Assembly: GCA_022841365.1 (NCBI GenBank)
Contig: JALHRP010000029.1
Span: 1-46,111 of the forward strand
Length of the DNA: 46,111 bases
Direction of reading: 5' to 3'
Origin: Chitinophagaceae bacterium
Lineage (GTDB): Bacteria; Bacteroidota; Bacteroidia; Chitinophagales; Chitinophagaceae
Shown: in pieces, positions 7,681 through 17,281 of the stretch
Layout of the letters: the number at the start of each line of letters is the position of its first letter
Position numbering within the stretch: the stretch's first letter is position 1
Program-made: the position numbers and the translations under genes
Notes under the pieces: model-generated
What the model saw: the letters and a program-made list of their open reading frames with translations, nothing else
Databases searched by the model: none
What the model was told of the DNA's origin: nothing

Positions 7681-8970
7681 ATGCCATCTTCCCGTAGAAA
7701 TTTTATCAGCAACATTGCTGCAGCAACAGGTGCATTTACATTTTTGCCATTTACAAATTCGGTGTTTGCAAAAGATGCAGAACAAAAAATGCAGCAGTTT
7801 CAATCACTTCATCCAGATGAGGCAATGAGTGATGAAGATCTTTGGGGTTGGGTAAAAGAGCAATACACTGTATCGCCCAATTTATTAAACCTGAACAATG
7901 GTGGAGTGAGTCCGCAACCAAAAGTTGTGCAGGAAGCTCATATCCGTTTTTATCAGTTCAGCAATGAAGCTCCTTCTTATTATATGTGGCGCACATTGGA
8001 TGAAGGAAGAGAAGCATTGCGTGGTAAATTGGCAGAGCTTGCCGGATGCGATGCAGATGAACTCGCCATCAACCGCAATGCAACAGAAGGTCTGAACACA
8101 GTAATCTTTGGATTGAATTTAAAAGCAGGCGATGAAGTGGTATTAACCAAACAGGATTATCCCAACATGATTAATGCATGGAAGCAACGGGAAAAAAGAG
8201 ATGGAATAAAACTGGTTTGGTTGAATTTGAATTTGCCCGAAGAAAATGAAGATGTCATTGTTCAACAATATGTAAAGGCATTTACATCCAGAACAAAAAT
8301 TGTACATGTTACGCATTTAATAAACTGGACAGGACAAATTTTGCCCATTCGTAAAATTGCAGATGAAGCACATAAGCGTGGTATAGAAGTGATAGGAGAT
8401 GGTGCTCATACTTTTGCACATACTGATTTTAAGATTCCGGATCTGGGTTGCGATTATTTTGCAACCTCTCTGCACAAATGGTTGTGTGCACCATTTGGCA
8501 GCGGATTGCTCTGGATCAAAAAAGAAAAAATCAAAAACATCTGGGCCCTGCTCAGCAACAATGAACCGGATGGAACGGATATCCGCAAATTTGAAAGTCT
8601 CGGCACCCGTTCTTTTGCCAGCGAAATGGCAATAGGCAATGCGGTTGATTTTCATAATGTAATTGGTTCAAAACGAAAAGAAGAGCGGCTTCGCTTTTTA
8701 ACCGATTACTGGAACAGCCGTGTGAGTGATCTGCCAAAAGTTTCGTTCCATCAATCAAAAAATAAAAAAAGCTACTGCGCTATTTCTTCTCTTGCTATTG
8801 AAGGAATGAAACCGGCAGAGGTTGCTAATACATTGCATTCAAAACATCGAATACATACAGTAGCAATTGATTGGGAAAATATACATTGTGTAAGAGTTAC
8901 ACCGCATGTATACACTTCAACCAAAGATCTTGACCGCCTGGTTGCTGCTGTAAGACAAATGGCGAAGTAA
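7681..8970 (+). CDS. Tat-exported class V aminotransferase-fold PLP enzyme
   Basis: This 429-residue protein starts with a twin-arginine signal (SSRRNFISNIAAATGAFTFL, cleavage near residue 30), so it is probably exported folded with its cofactor. The class V fold-type I core follows: LNLNNGGVSPQPK, NRNATEGLNTVIFGL, VIGDGAHTFAH with PLP-binding Asp240, and TSLHKWLCAP with the predicted Schiff-base Lys266. It resembles isopenicillin-N-epimerase/cysteine-desulfurase-like proteins that are often exported in Bacteroidota. The actual substrate is unknown. No partner gene is evident; the next gene starts 66 bp downstream and encodes an unrelated secreted protein. Confidence 0.88.
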   Translation: MPSSRRNFISNIAAATGAFTFLPFTNSVFAKDAEQKMQQFQSLHPDEAMSDEDLWGWVKEQYTVSPNLLNLNNGGVSPQPKVVQEAHIRFYQFSNEAPSYYMWRTLDEGREALRGKLAELAGCDADELAINRNATEGLNTVIFGLNLKAGDEVVLTKQDYPNMINAWKQREKRDGIKLVWLNLNLPEENEDVIVQQYVKAFTSRTKIVHVTHLINWTGQILPIRKIADEAHKRGIEVIGDGAHTFAHTDFKIPDLGCDYFATSLHKWLCAPFGSGLLWIKKEKIKNIWALLSNNEPDGTDIRKFESLGTRSFASEMAIGNAVDFHNVIGSKRKEERLRFLTDYWNSRVSDLPKVSFHQSKNKKSYCAISSLAIEGMKPAEVANTLHSKHRIHTVAIDWENIHCVRVTPHVYTSTKDLDRLVAAVRQMAK

Positions 8971-9036
8971 TGATTGCAACCATCTGGTATAAATATTGAT
9001 CTAAAAAGAAATTACTCATCATTGAAACGTAAACAC

Positions 9037-9993
9037 ATGAAACAAATACTTACTCTGTTTGTTTTTCTGCTGATTTTTTCAGCCGGCTTTACCCAAGGCA
9101 AGGGAAAAGATAAAAAGGAAAAACAAAAAAAAGAGATCAAAACATCGGTGCCTGCACCAACCGGCCAGGGCGGAAAACCTGAAGTAAACAACAAACAAAA
9201 ACCGGTGATCTATCAATCGGGTGATACATCTAAAGCCGGTTCGTTTCCAACACAAAGCGCTTCACCTGCACCATCGCAATCAGGTAATGCAGCAGGTAAT
9301 CCAACTTCAAGCGGATCAACATCAGGAGGTCAAACACAACCAACACCTGCTGGCGAACCAACATCTGGACAATCATCAGGTTCGGGTTCTCCAACACCAT
9401 CAACACAAACCAATCCTCCTTCAACCAATCAATCAGGAGCCGGTGCAGAGAACAGTAAAACTGTTCCCGGCAGTAAACAACATGAATCATCAAAAGATGA
9501 TGATGATGATCATGAATTTAAAAAAGATAAAAAAGACAAGAAAGATAAAAAGGAAAAACAGAAAGAGTTTAAAGATGATGATGATGGTAATGGAAACGGT
9601 AACAGTAAAACCAGAATCAATATTCCAACACAGGTACGCAACTCATTCAACAGAGATTATCCCAATGCAATGAATGCAGTATGGACAAAAAATAAAGGCG
9701 ACTGGACTGTAACATTTGGTAACAGCAATTGGAATTCTACTGCTACTTATCACAGCAATGGAGAACGGGTTGATACAAGAACTCCTGTACGCAGAGATGA
9801 AACACCACAACCTGTGCAGGAAGAAATTTTAAAACGCTTTCCGCAAACAAATCCGAAAGACATCATTAGAATTGAAAAGCCTAAAAACCCAAACCTTTTT
9901 CAGGTAGTGGTTGAGCAGGCAGGGAAAATAAAAACAATGGTCTTTGATGAAAAAGGAAAATTAGTTTCGCAAATGCAGGATATCATTAAATAA
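9037..9993 (+). CDS. Secreted low-complexity protein with C-terminal PepSY-like domain
   Basis: The chosen start is ATG 9037, because it gives a clean signal peptide (MKQILTLFVFLLIFSAGFTQ); an in-frame TTG at 8974 would bury it. The mature 300-residue protein has three parts: a Ser/Thr/Pro/Gly/Gln-rich linker (about 45-160), an alternating Asp-run and Lys-rich segment (about 160-200, with KDDDDDHEF, KKDKKDKKDKK and FKDDDDGNGNGN), and a folded C-terminus (about 205-318). The last part resembles Bacteroidota PepSY-like domains (VRNSFNRDYPNAMNAVW, a repeated half around EILKRFPQTNPKDIIRIEKP, final MVFDEKGKLVSQM). A periplasmic or outer-membrane binding or inhibitory role is possible but not shown. 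Confidence 0.75.
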   Translation: MKQILTLFVFLLIFSAGFTQGKGKDKKEKQKKEIKTSVPAPTGQGGKPEVNNKQKPVIYQSGDTSKAGSFPTQSASPAPSQSGNAAGNPTSSGSTSGGQTQPTPAGEPTSGQSSGSGSPTPSTQTNPPSTNQSGAGAENSKTVPGSKQHESSKDDDDDHEFKKDKKDKKDKKEKQKEFKDDDDGNGNGNSKTRINIPTQVRNSFNRDYPNAMNAVWTKNKGDWTVTFGNSNWNSTATYHSNGERVDTRTPVRRDETPQPVQEEILKRFPQTNPKDIIRIEKPKNPNLFQVVVEQAGKIKTMVFDEKGKLVSQMQDIIK

Positions 9994-10024
9994 AAAATGC
10001 CGGGTTTTTCACCCGGCATTTTTT
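9992..10024. terminator. Bidirectional intrinsic terminator between convergent genes
   Basis: A-rich ATGCCGGGT pairs perfectly with ACCCGGCAT plus T-run around loop TTTTC, giving a stem of about 14 bp with A and T tracts on the two flanks. It works in both directions, ending the PepSY-like gene (+) and the esterase-like gene (-). Confidence 0.92.
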
Positions 10025-10025
10025 A

Positions 10026-11741
10026 TTAGTATCTCCAACTGGTAAGATCAACTCCTTTCGGGCTTCTTGTTTTTACTTCTTCGGCCCAGCGTGTAATAAA
10101 CATTTGATTGTATCGTAATCGGCTGATGTAATTAGGTTGTGTATGATCACCATTCCAGCAATGTTCTGCTCTGTCGCCATAATCAACAAATGCATCGGCT
10201 TTTGGATTGTTTAATTTTTTTAACCGTTCTTCCATTAAATACACCGCATTGTTGAGATAATAATTATCCATATCGCCGCAATAGATTTTTATTTTTCCTT
10301 TTAAGTGCTCACCAATTTTATTCCAATCACGCTCAAGAATATGACCAAGATCGTAATGTTCTTTCCAGTAAGCAGCAACGCTTGTATCAATATCGCCGCT
10401 GTATTTATTCCAGATAGGTTTTGGATAACCATCGTCACCAACAGGTGAGTAAACAGATTCCCACACATCCCACTGATCGCCACTGCGGCTGTTGGTGCCC
10501 AATGCCAGTTCACGCAGATTACTATCCCGTACATACGAATCAACATGGCCCAGATAATTTCTGTGACCGGGTCTTAATGTTTTACGGAAAGGACCTTCCT
10601 GGTAATAGGCATTCTTGTCTTTATAAATATCAATCACCGTATATGCTCTGAAATCAATCGGGTCGGGACATGCACTGTAGCAACCATTGAATTGTGTTGG
10701 ATAAAAAATTTGCGCTGCCAATACTTCCCATCCTCCGGTGCTGCCGCCATACATAAATCTTGCCCAGCCTTCACCAATACCTCTGAAACGTTTTTCAATT
10801 TCCGGAATCAACTCATATACAATGGCATCACCATAAGGCCCGTTGTTGGCACTGTTTACTGCATATGAATCATCGTAGTAAGGAGTGGGATGTTGTATTT
10901 CAATGGCAATCACTCTTGGAAAATCAGGACCGCTCCATTGTTTGTAAAAATTATAAGCTTCCTGTTGTACAATACGATTATAACCACTGAGATTAAATCG
11001 TGCAATATAATCAGGTTGCAGATTTGGATCTGGCGGATCGGTTCTGAAACCACTGAAGTCATCAGGAAAATGTCCGTGAAAAATAGCCAATGGATATTTT
11101 ACTGTGGGATGTGTATCCCAACCTTCGGGCAATAAAACATGTGCACCAATATACATGGGCCGGCCCCAAAATTCAGTAAGCAGCTTGCTTTGTATTTTAA
11201 TATGCTTGATATACTTCGTGTCTTTTGGAGAATCTATAGGAGGAATTTTGCTGTCAAGTTTTACCGTTACAACATCACTACCGGTATTGCTGAAACGAAG
11301 TTGAACGGGTTTGTTGTAGAGGTTGCCCGGTGCAGTGTTCCAATGCTGACCTTCACCTCTGTCCATGGGAAGTTTTACAGTGTGGCCATCTTTGCGTTTA
11401 AATGTTTCATACATGTGCAGCAGAACCTGTACATGGTAAGTTCCCGGTTTTAGTTGCTTCATGTTTTCAACAGGGTAACCAAATGCTTTTACATCAATTG
11501 TTTTTGTTTGGCCCGGCATCCAGTTATCTACATTGATGCCAAATACCTGTTGTGTTTGCGGGCCATCACTGATCTGGAACCTTGGTTCGTCTTTGTTGTT
11601 GGTGCTGAGTAAAAGCAGCAGTCGTCCATCCAATGGTTTATTACCAAACTGAGCGGGGTAAGGAACCAGCACCTTGGTTTGTGCCTGTAACTGCAACCCG
11701 CAAATAAAAAGGACAAGACTTAACAGAAAGCAATGTTTCAT
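10026..11741 (-). CDS. Secreted alpha/beta-hydrolase, esterase-like
   Basis: This 571-residue protein has a signal peptide (MKHCFLLSLVLFICGLQLQA). The N-terminal half (about 25-180) looks like a beta-rich accessory domain. The C-terminal half is an alpha/beta-hydrolase of the putative-esterase type: YPLAIFHGHFPDD near residue 216, IAIEIQHPTPYYDDSYAVNS, and the nucleophile elbow YGGSTGGWE with Ser334. Late candidate acid and base residues lie in IKIYCGDMDNYYLNN and DRAEHCWNGDH. The substrate is unknown. The gene runs opposite to both neighbours and is therefore monocistronic. It shares a terminator with the PepSY-like gene. Confidence 0.82.
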   Translation of the reverse strand: MKHCFLLSLVLFICGLQLQAQTKVLVPYPAQFGNKPLDGRLLLLLSTNNKDEPRFQISDGPQTQQVFGINVDNWMPGQTKTIDVKAFGYPVENMKQLKPGTYHVQVLLHMYETFKRKDGHTVKLPMDRGEGQHWNTAPGNLYNKPVQLRFSNTGSDVVTVKLDSKIPPIDSPKDTKYIKHIKIQSKLLTEFWGRPMYIGAHVLLPEGWDTHPTVKYPLAIFHGHFPDDFSGFRTDPPDPNLQPDYIARFNLSGYNRIVQQEAYNFYKQWSGPDFPRVIAIEIQHPTPYYDDSYAVNSANNGPYGDAIVYELIPEIEKRFRGIGEGWARFMYGGSTGGWEVLAAQIFYPTQFNGCYSACPDPIDFRAYTVIDIYKDKNAYYQEGPFRKTLRPGHRNYLGHVDSYVRDSNLRELALGTNSRSGDQWDVWESVYSPVGDDGYPKPIWNKYSGDIDTSVAAYWKEHYDLGHILERDWNKIGEHLKGKIKIYCGDMDNYYLNNAVYLMEERLKKLNNPKADAFVDYGDRAEHCWNGDHTQPNYISRLRYNQMFITRWAEEVKTRSPKGVDLTSWRY

Positions 11742-11825
11742 AAAAAAACGTTTAGATGAGAAAGTTAAGCGAAATTTCTATGCATCCGTTCTTTAAGAGG
11801 GTTCGTGGCTGTTCAATTATTTCCC

Positions 11826-11833
11826 TTAATTTG
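11826..11833 (+). promoter_or_regulatory. Candidate -7 box for the acyltransferase gene
   Basis: TTAATTTG followed by CCGCC resembles the Bacteroidota -7 element (TAnnTTTG). It lies 22 bp before ATG 11856 and overlaps the frame upstream of it. It therefore supports ATG 11856 over the in-frame GTG at 11805. No clear -33 TTG is visible. Confidence 0.4.
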
Positions 11834-11855
11834 CCGCCATAACCGAACAATCCTG

Positions 11856-12767
11856 ATGTATTTAGTTGTAAAGAACCTCACCCTTTTCACAATCTGGCTG
11901 TTTTGCAAACGCTTTACACTCTACAACCGTGAAGCAAGACAAATTAAAACACCACTGATCATTGGATGCAATCATCCCAATTCTTTTTTAGATGCCATAC
12001 TGGTAGGATCGCAAATGAAACAGCGGGTACATTTTATTACACGCAGTGATGTGTTTAAAAAAGCATGGGTACGTGCTATCCTTCGTTCGGTGAACATGAT
12101 TCCCATTTACCGCATCAGAGACGGAAAAGATAATCTTGGAAAAAACGATCAAACATTTGAAGAGTGTAGACAAATATTGCTGCGTGGAGAACATGTACTC
12201 ATTTTTGTGGAAGGGTTTTGTAAATATCAAACCACACTGCAGCTTCCTTTAAAAAAAGGAGCACCACGTATGTTTATACAGGCATTGGAAGATGGGTTAA
12301 ACATTCAATGCCTCCCTGTATGGTTGCGTTACAGTTCATTCTTTTCTTTTCCTAAAGAGGTAGACATCAATTTTGGTACAGCGTTTGGAAAAGAAATTTT
12401 AAACGGGATAGATGAAACAGGTGCTCGGATGAATGCAATCAACAAAGAAACAGGCGATCAGTTGCAGGTGCTTTCCGAAATGAAACAACAACCTGCAACA
12501 TCGGCTTACAAAGCGTTGTTGTTTGTTCCTGCATTGCTGGGAATAGTTACCCATTTTTTATTTTATTTACCGGTACAACAATTGGCTTATAAACTCAAAG
12601 GCGAAATACATTACGATAGTATTTTGTTTTGTATGATTGCTTTTCTGTATCCTGTTTATCTGTTAAGCATTGGTATCATTACCTGCGCTCTCTTTGGTTT
12701 GTGGTGGGCACTTTTGACTGTTGTGCTATTGCCGCTTTTGGCAAGGGCCTATGTACTATGGAAATAA
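11856..12767 (+). CDS. PlsC-like phospholipid/glycerol acyltransferase
   Basis: This membrane protein has about 303 residues from ATG 11856; a GTG at 11805 would add 17 residues but falls in the likely promoter. The acyltransferase motif I is GCNHPNSFLDA (an NHx4D-type catalytic pair). A block with NMIPIYRIRDGKDN follows, and motif III is FVEGFCKYQTTLQLPLKKGA. Two or three hydrophobic segments close the protein (about 230-300). The family moves acyl chains from acyl-CoA or acyl-ACP onto glycerophosphate or related lipids; the acceptor here is uncertain. It is followed 25 bp later by a TspO-like membrane protein and may form a two-gene operon with it. Confidence 0.85.
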   Translation: MYLVVKNLTLFTIWLFCKRFTLYNREARQIKTPLIIGCNHPNSFLDAILVGSQMKQRVHFITRSDVFKKAWVRAILRSVNMIPIYRIRDGKDNLGKNDQTFEECRQILLRGEHVLIFVEGFCKYQTTLQLPLKKGAPRMFIQALEDGLNIQCLPVWLRYSSFFSFPKEVDINFGTAFGKEILNGIDETGARMNAINKETGDQLQVLSEMKQQPATSAYKALLFVPALLGIVTHFLFYLPVQQLAYKLKGEIHYDSILFCMIAFLYPVYLLSIGIITCALFGLWWALLTVVLLPLLARAYVLWK

Positions 12768-12792
12768 TTTGCTGATCTTGTAAACTGTTTTT

Positions 12793-13581
12793 ATGCTGCG
12801 TCATTCAAAATCGGTTGCTGTATTACAGGTCTTGTTTTACAGTGTTATGATTCTCGTGAATGCATTGGCTAATGCATTACCTCTTAATGGATACAATACC
12901 GGTGAAATCAGTGCCATGTATCCCAATCTTTTTGTACCGGCTGGATTTACATTTAGTATCTGGGGGTTGCTGTATCTGTTATTGTTCGGCTGGGTTATTT
13001 ATTCCGGTATCATTCTTTGGAAACAGCAACAGACAATACTGTTTAATCATGTACGTACAGTAGCGCCATTTTTTATTTTATCCTGTACATTAAATGCTGT
13101 ATGGATTATAATGTGGCATCAGTTGTTGCCGGTTGCTGCATTGCTGATTATGTTCTGGCTGCTGAGTACATTAATAACGATGTACCGCAATATGCAGGCT
13201 GCAAAAATGCAATTGAACACCGGAGCATCTTTACTTCTCTATATTCCTTTTGTGATGTATTTGGCATGGATCTGCGTAGCAAGCATTGCAAACACAACAG
13301 CTGTTTTGGTTGATGTGGATTGGAATGGGTTTGGTCTGCAACCCTGGTTGTGGAGTTGCATTATGATTGTAATTGCTGCTTTGCTCGGTTGCTGGTTTAG
13401 TTTGGTAAAACGGGAAGCAGCTTTTGCTGTTGTAGTTGCATGGGCTTTGTTCGGAATTTTTAAAGGTCAGCAGGGTACTGTAACTGTGAGTTATACAGCA
13501 GCGGTTTCATGTGGCATTGTTTTAATTGCAGGTGGCGTTGGTCTTATAAGAAAACGTTCGTCTGGCAAAGTAATCAGATAA
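12793..13581 (+). CDS. TspO/MBR-like tryptophan-rich membrane protein
   Basis: This 262-residue protein has about seven or eight hydrophobic segments. The first part has features of the TspO/MBR family: NALPLNGYNTGEISAMYPNL, VPAGFTFSIWGLLYLL, and NAVWIIMWHQLLPVAAL. It is longer than classical TspO (about 160 residues, five TM), because extra helices follow. TspO proteins bind porphyrins and act in stress responses; that role is only family knowledge and is not shown here. It lies 25 bp after the acyltransferase gene. ATG 12793 is the natural start. Confidence 0.65.
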   Translation: MLRHSKSVAVLQVLFYSVMILVNALANALPLNGYNTGEISAMYPNLFVPAGFTFSIWGLLYLLLFGWVIYSGIILWKQQQTILFNHVRTVAPFFILSCTLNAVWIIMWHQLLPVAALLIMFWLLSTLITMYRNMQAAKMQLNTGASLLLYIPFVMYLAWICVASIANTTAVLVDVDWNGFGLQPWLWSCIMIVIAALLGCWFSLVKREAAFAVVVAWALFGIFKGQQGTVTVSYTAAVSCGIVLIAGGVGLIRKRSSGKVIR

Positions 13582-13958
13582 ACGCTTTCATGTACTGCAG
13601 ATTTGTTATCAGTAAACTCTTCTTTTCGCTAATCATTCTTTATCCGGTTGTTTTAATCCTTGTCTTTTTCCCGCACATGCTGTGCTGTTTTGAAAAAAAT
13701 ATTAGTGTATGAGTTTGCTTTTAGCAGTAATAGATATTCCTTAATCCTTTCTAAGCAGGAAACAGTTTACGTTTTATTGTTTTTTATTTTCATAACATTC
13801 TTTTCATTGTTTGTTAATGTGCCATTAAGAATTCGTTCACATAGCAACCGCAGTTTTGCAGCCTGTTACTTATACTGAATATCCGTAAGAAAAGGTGTAA
13901 TGATGTTTAGTATAAGAGCAGGTTTTTCACTTTCTTAAATAACAGTAAAACTGCTGCA
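13582..13958. other. 377-bp intergenic region upstream of the TonB-dependent receptor
   Basis: This AT-rich, T-run-rich stretch has no convincing ORF; short frames here lack codon bias and family features. The only structure I see is a perfect 8-bp inverted repeat, CTTATACT (13869-13876) and AGTATAAG (13909-13916), separated by 32 bp and ending 42 bp before the receptor start. It could be an operator or a stem in the leader RNA. I did not find a good TAnnTTTG box. Confidence 0.5.
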
Positions 13959-16900
13959 ATGAAAAAAAGTATTCAGATGTTCGTTTTCGCTTTTTTTATT
14001 TTTCAATCAATGTTCTTATCAGATGTGTTCAGTCAGTCTACCGATGCATCGGTAACGGGGACGGTACTCAATAATGAGCAAAAGCCATTAGCCGGTGCTA
14101 CTGTAATGATTACAAACACCTCTACCGGTTTTAAGTCGAGTACACAAACCAATGCAAAGGGTAATTATTATTTCAGACAGTTGCCGTTGGGCTCACCTTA
14201 TGTAGTGGAAGTAAGTTTTGTGGGGTACAAAAAACAGATGAAGGAGAATCTTTCAATTAATCTCGGTGATCAGGTGATTGCTGATTTTGTACTTACAGAG
14301 AACAGTTCTGATCTGGCTGAAGTTGTTATCCGTTCAAATACATTAACAAGCAGGATTGATCGCTTTGGCGCAAGCACCGCAATTTCATCAAACACCATTC
14401 GTCAAATTCCAGCTCAAAACAGAAACTTCAGTAACCTGGCTTCACTTTCTCCATTAGCAAATGGTGCTAATTTAGGCGGACAGCGTTTTTCTTCAACTAA
14501 CTATTTAATTGACGGAGTAAGTGCAAGAAATAATTTAACCAGTGGTGAAATAGGAAGAGGCCCGTTTTCTTTATCAATGGAAGCAATTCGTGAGTTTGAA
14601 ATTATCACCAACGTGTATAGTGTAACACAGGGCAGACAGGGTGGTGGTACCATCAGTGCGGTTACAAAATCAGGTACCAATAACCTGACCGGTAGTGTAT
14701 TTAATTATTTCAGATCAGACGCATTGTCGAGTAAATTTGATATCAGAGGCAACAGAAGAACACAGAAGTTTACCAACAATCAATACGGATTCAGTCTTGG
14801 TGGACCCATCATTAAAAATAAGCTCCATTTTTTTACTGCATTCGATCGTGAAGATGCTTCTGCACCTTTCTTTATTGCAGACATAAAAACAGAAGCAGAT
14901 GAAATTGCATTGCGTATCAGCAAGCAGGCATTGGATGATGTGTTGCGGATTGCACGGGCAAAATATGGATTAAGTAATAACAAACAGACGGGGGAGTTCG
15001 GACGGAAAACAACTGCCAATACTTTTTTACTGCGGTTCGATTGGCAGATCAATGAAAAAAACCGTTTAACACTCCGTAATAACTTCAGTAACTGGGATGA
15101 TCCCACCAGTGTGAATGATAACAATAATATCAACCTGTACGAAGTATGGGGAGATTTTAAATCGCAGGAAAACAGCACGCTGTTATCGTTAAGAACACAG
15201 GTGCGTTCGAATGTACTCAACGAATTAAAAGTACAGTACCAGACCGCTACAAGAAATTTTGTTCCTAATAAAGAACTGCCTGCTGCAAATATTCCCCGGG
15301 CAATTGTAACAGTGCGTTCTACATTGCCCAACGGTACACAGGGAAATACAAACGTTCAACTCGGCGGCCAGCGATTTAATCCCGAAGATAATCTGGAGAA
15401 TCAATGGCAACTGATCAATACAACCTTTATCACAAAAGGGAAATACAATTTTACATTTGGTACCGATAATACATTAACCTACCTCGATACCTATATTTCC
15501 AATGAACAGAATGGCCGTTTTATTTTTAACAGCCTTGCCGATTTTGATAACCTCAACCCATCAAGGTATGCAAGAGAAGTGCCGTTGAAAGGCGTACCTT
15601 CTGTTCAGCAATATGTTTTCAACGGATCGTTGTTTGGCGAAATGCAGTTTTTCCCTGTTAAAAATCTGGAAGCAACAGTTGGATTAAGATGGGATGTTAC
15701 CAGTTACTTAACAGCAGGTGATTACAATCCGGTTGTAGAGAAAGAACTGGGTTTACGTACAGATAATAATCCTACCGACTGGAATAATATTCAACCACGT
15801 GTTCAGCTTACATGGGATGTAAAAGGGAAACGTACAGACATTATAAAATTCGGTGCAGGATTATTCTCTGCCAATCCCATTACCTATGCACAGGTAAATA
15901 ATATTCAAAACAGCGGAACAATGGTCGCAGCAATTGATGTTACCCGTCCTACAGACGGAAGCATTAACCGTGTTCCTGTTCCTGATTTTCCATCGTACAG
16001 AGACAATCCTGCAACAGCACCGGGATTAATTGAAGGAGTACCGACAGTTTCTACCATTAACCTGAACGATCCTGATTTGCAGGTGCCCTCAATTTTTAAA
16101 GCCAATCTTTCTTACAATAAAATTCTGTTGCAGGGTAAGTTGCGTGCAGGAGTGAATTTTCTTTTTTCGTACACTTATAACAACTATGTGTATCTCGACA
16201 GAAACTTAGTTGATCAGCCTTTCTTTACATTGGCAAATGAAAATAACCGGGCAGTGTTTGTTCCTGCAGCTTCTATTTCTTCTGCAGGTATCACCAACAA
16301 TGTGTTAGGTCGTAAAACACAGGCAGTAGGAAGAACACTTGAATTTACCAATGGTGCATTGTTGTACTCCAGTACAGTTGTTGCGGATGCAGAATACAGG
16401 TATTACAAAGACGGATACATCAATGTAAGTTATACATACAATGTTACAAGAGACAATACATCGTACAACGGTAATGTTGCAAACACCTCTACATTCAGGC
16501 CTGTAAAATCTGATCCCCGTGATTTAAGTGAAATCAATTTTTCTGATAATCAATTCAGACATAAAATTGTTGTGTTTGGATCAACACCAACATGGAAAGG
16601 GTTTTCATTGAGCGGCCGTTTTACCGGCGTTGGCGGTACACGATTCAGTCTTACAGTTGATGCAGATATTAATGGTGATTTTGTTGGCGGACCGGGTAAT
16701 GATAATGACCTTGCTTTCATTTTTAATCCATTCGATTCAAAGACACCCTCATCCATCAGAACTTCAATGGAAAAAGTGTTAAACAACCCAGATAACAGAA
16801 TTAAAGACTATATCAGAAAAAATCTGGGCAAAATTGCAGATCGTAATGGCGGCGAAAATCCTTTTGCCGGTGTCATTGATATCCGCCTCACCAAAGATTT

Positions 16901-17135
16901 TAAAATTTCTAAAAAGCAGAAGTTTACACTCAGTGCAGATGTGTTCAATTTTGCTAATCTCCTTAATAAGAACTGGGGGCGCAATTTTAACCAGGGTAAT
17001 CAAACTTTATTATTTGTAACCGGGTTCGATCAGGCAACCAAACAATACAATTACAGAGTAAATGAAAATGTAGGTGTTGTGCAGGCAAATGGCACACCCT
17101 TTCAGATACAAATAGGAGCCCGTTACAGTTTTTAA
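13959..17135 (+). CDS. TonB-dependent outer-membrane receptor, Oar-like
   Basis: This 1058-residue protein has a signal peptide (to about residue 25, SDVFSQ). A carboxypeptidase-regulatory-like beta-sandwich spans about 28-120 (ASVTGTVLNNEQKPLAGATV; NAKGNYYFRQLPLG). The plug lies around 125-250 (RFSSTNYLIDGVSARNNLTS, then GTISAVTKSGTNNLTGSVFN). The beta-barrel runs to the C-terminus, ending FQIQIGARYSF with the terminal Phe of outer-membrane barrels. It lacks the SusC/RagA signature and fits the Oar-like group. The substrate is unknown. A strong terminator follows and then a phosphoesterase fusion gene, suggesting a joint role in nutrient (perhaps phosphate-ester) uptake; that is inference. 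Confidence 0.9.
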   Translation: MKKSIQMFVFAFFIFQSMFLSDVFSQSTDASVTGTVLNNEQKPLAGATVMITNTSTGFKSSTQTNAKGNYYFRQLPLGSPYVVEVSFVGYKKQMKENLSINLGDQVIADFVLTENSSDLAEVVIRSNTLTSRIDRFGASTAISSNTIRQIPAQNRNFSNLASLSPLANGANLGGQRFSSTNYLIDGVSARNNLTSGEIGRGPFSLSMEAIREFEIITNVYSVTQGRQGGGTISAVTKSGTNNLTGSVFNYFRSDALSSKFDIRGNRRTQKFTNNQYGFSLGGPIIKNKLHFFTAFDREDASAPFFIADIKTEADEIALRISKQALDDVLRIARAKYGLSNNKQTGEFGRKTTANTFLLRFDWQINEKNRLTLRNNFSNWDDPTSVNDNNNINLYEVWGDFKSQENSTLLSLRTQVRSNVLNELKVQYQTATRNFVPNKELPAANIPRAIVTVRSTLPNGTQGNTNVQLGGQRFNPEDNLENQWQLINTTFITKGKYNFTFGTDNTLTYLDTYISNEQNGRFIFNSLADFDNLNPSRYAREVPLKGVPSVQQYVFNGSLFGEMQFFPVKNLEATVGLRWDVTSYLTAGDYNPVVEKELGLRTDNNPTDWNNIQPRVQLTWDVKGKRTDIIKFGAGLFSANPITYAQVNNIQNSGTMVAAIDVTRPTDGSINRVPVPDFPSYRDNPATAPGLIEGVPTVSTINLNDPDLQVPSIFKANLSYNKILLQGKLRAGVNFLFSYTYNNYVYLDRNLVDQPFFTLANENNRAVFVPAASISSAGITNNVLGRKTQAVGRTLEFTNGALLYSSTVVADAEYRYYKDGYINVSYTYNVTRDNTSYNGNVANTSTFRPVKSDPRDLSEINFSDNQFRHKIVVFGSTPTWKGFSLSGRFTGVGGTRFSLTVDADINGDFVGGPGNDNDLAFIFNPFDSKTPSSIRTSMEKVLNNPDNRIKDYIRKNLGKIADRNGGENPFAGVIDIRLTKDFKISKKQKFTLSADVFNFANLLNKNWGRNFNQGNQTLLFVTGFDQATKQYNYRVNENVGVVQANGTPFQIQIGARYSF

Positions 17136-17184
17136 TATAACTGATACGGAAACCATTTATTCCGTGCCTTATCATCAGGCAGTG

Positions 17185-17219
17185 TTCAAAAACCCCTCAT
17201 TCCAAAAGGGGTTTTTGAA
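17185..17219 (+). terminator. Intrinsic terminator after the TonB-dependent receptor
   Basis: TTCAAAAACCCC (17185-17196) pairs perfectly with GGGGTTTTTGAA (17208-17219); the T-run is within the right arm. It separates the receptor from the downstream phosphoesterase gene, so co-transcription would need read-through. Confidence 0.85.
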
Positions 17220-17281
17220 ATATGCAGGATGTTTGTTTTACATGTAGCTTTATTCATTCTCAGCATCTAAACCGAATTGTT

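Noticed and set aside
13582..13958. Short frames in the gap considered as a degraded gene
   Set aside because: T-rich frames of about 60-70 codons have no codon bias, no start context and no similarity I can recognise.
14780..15331. 183-codon minus-strand open frame inside the TonB-dependent receptor gene
   Set aside because: It lies wholly antisense to a clear coding gene and shows no recognisable domain or signal; it is a shadow frame.
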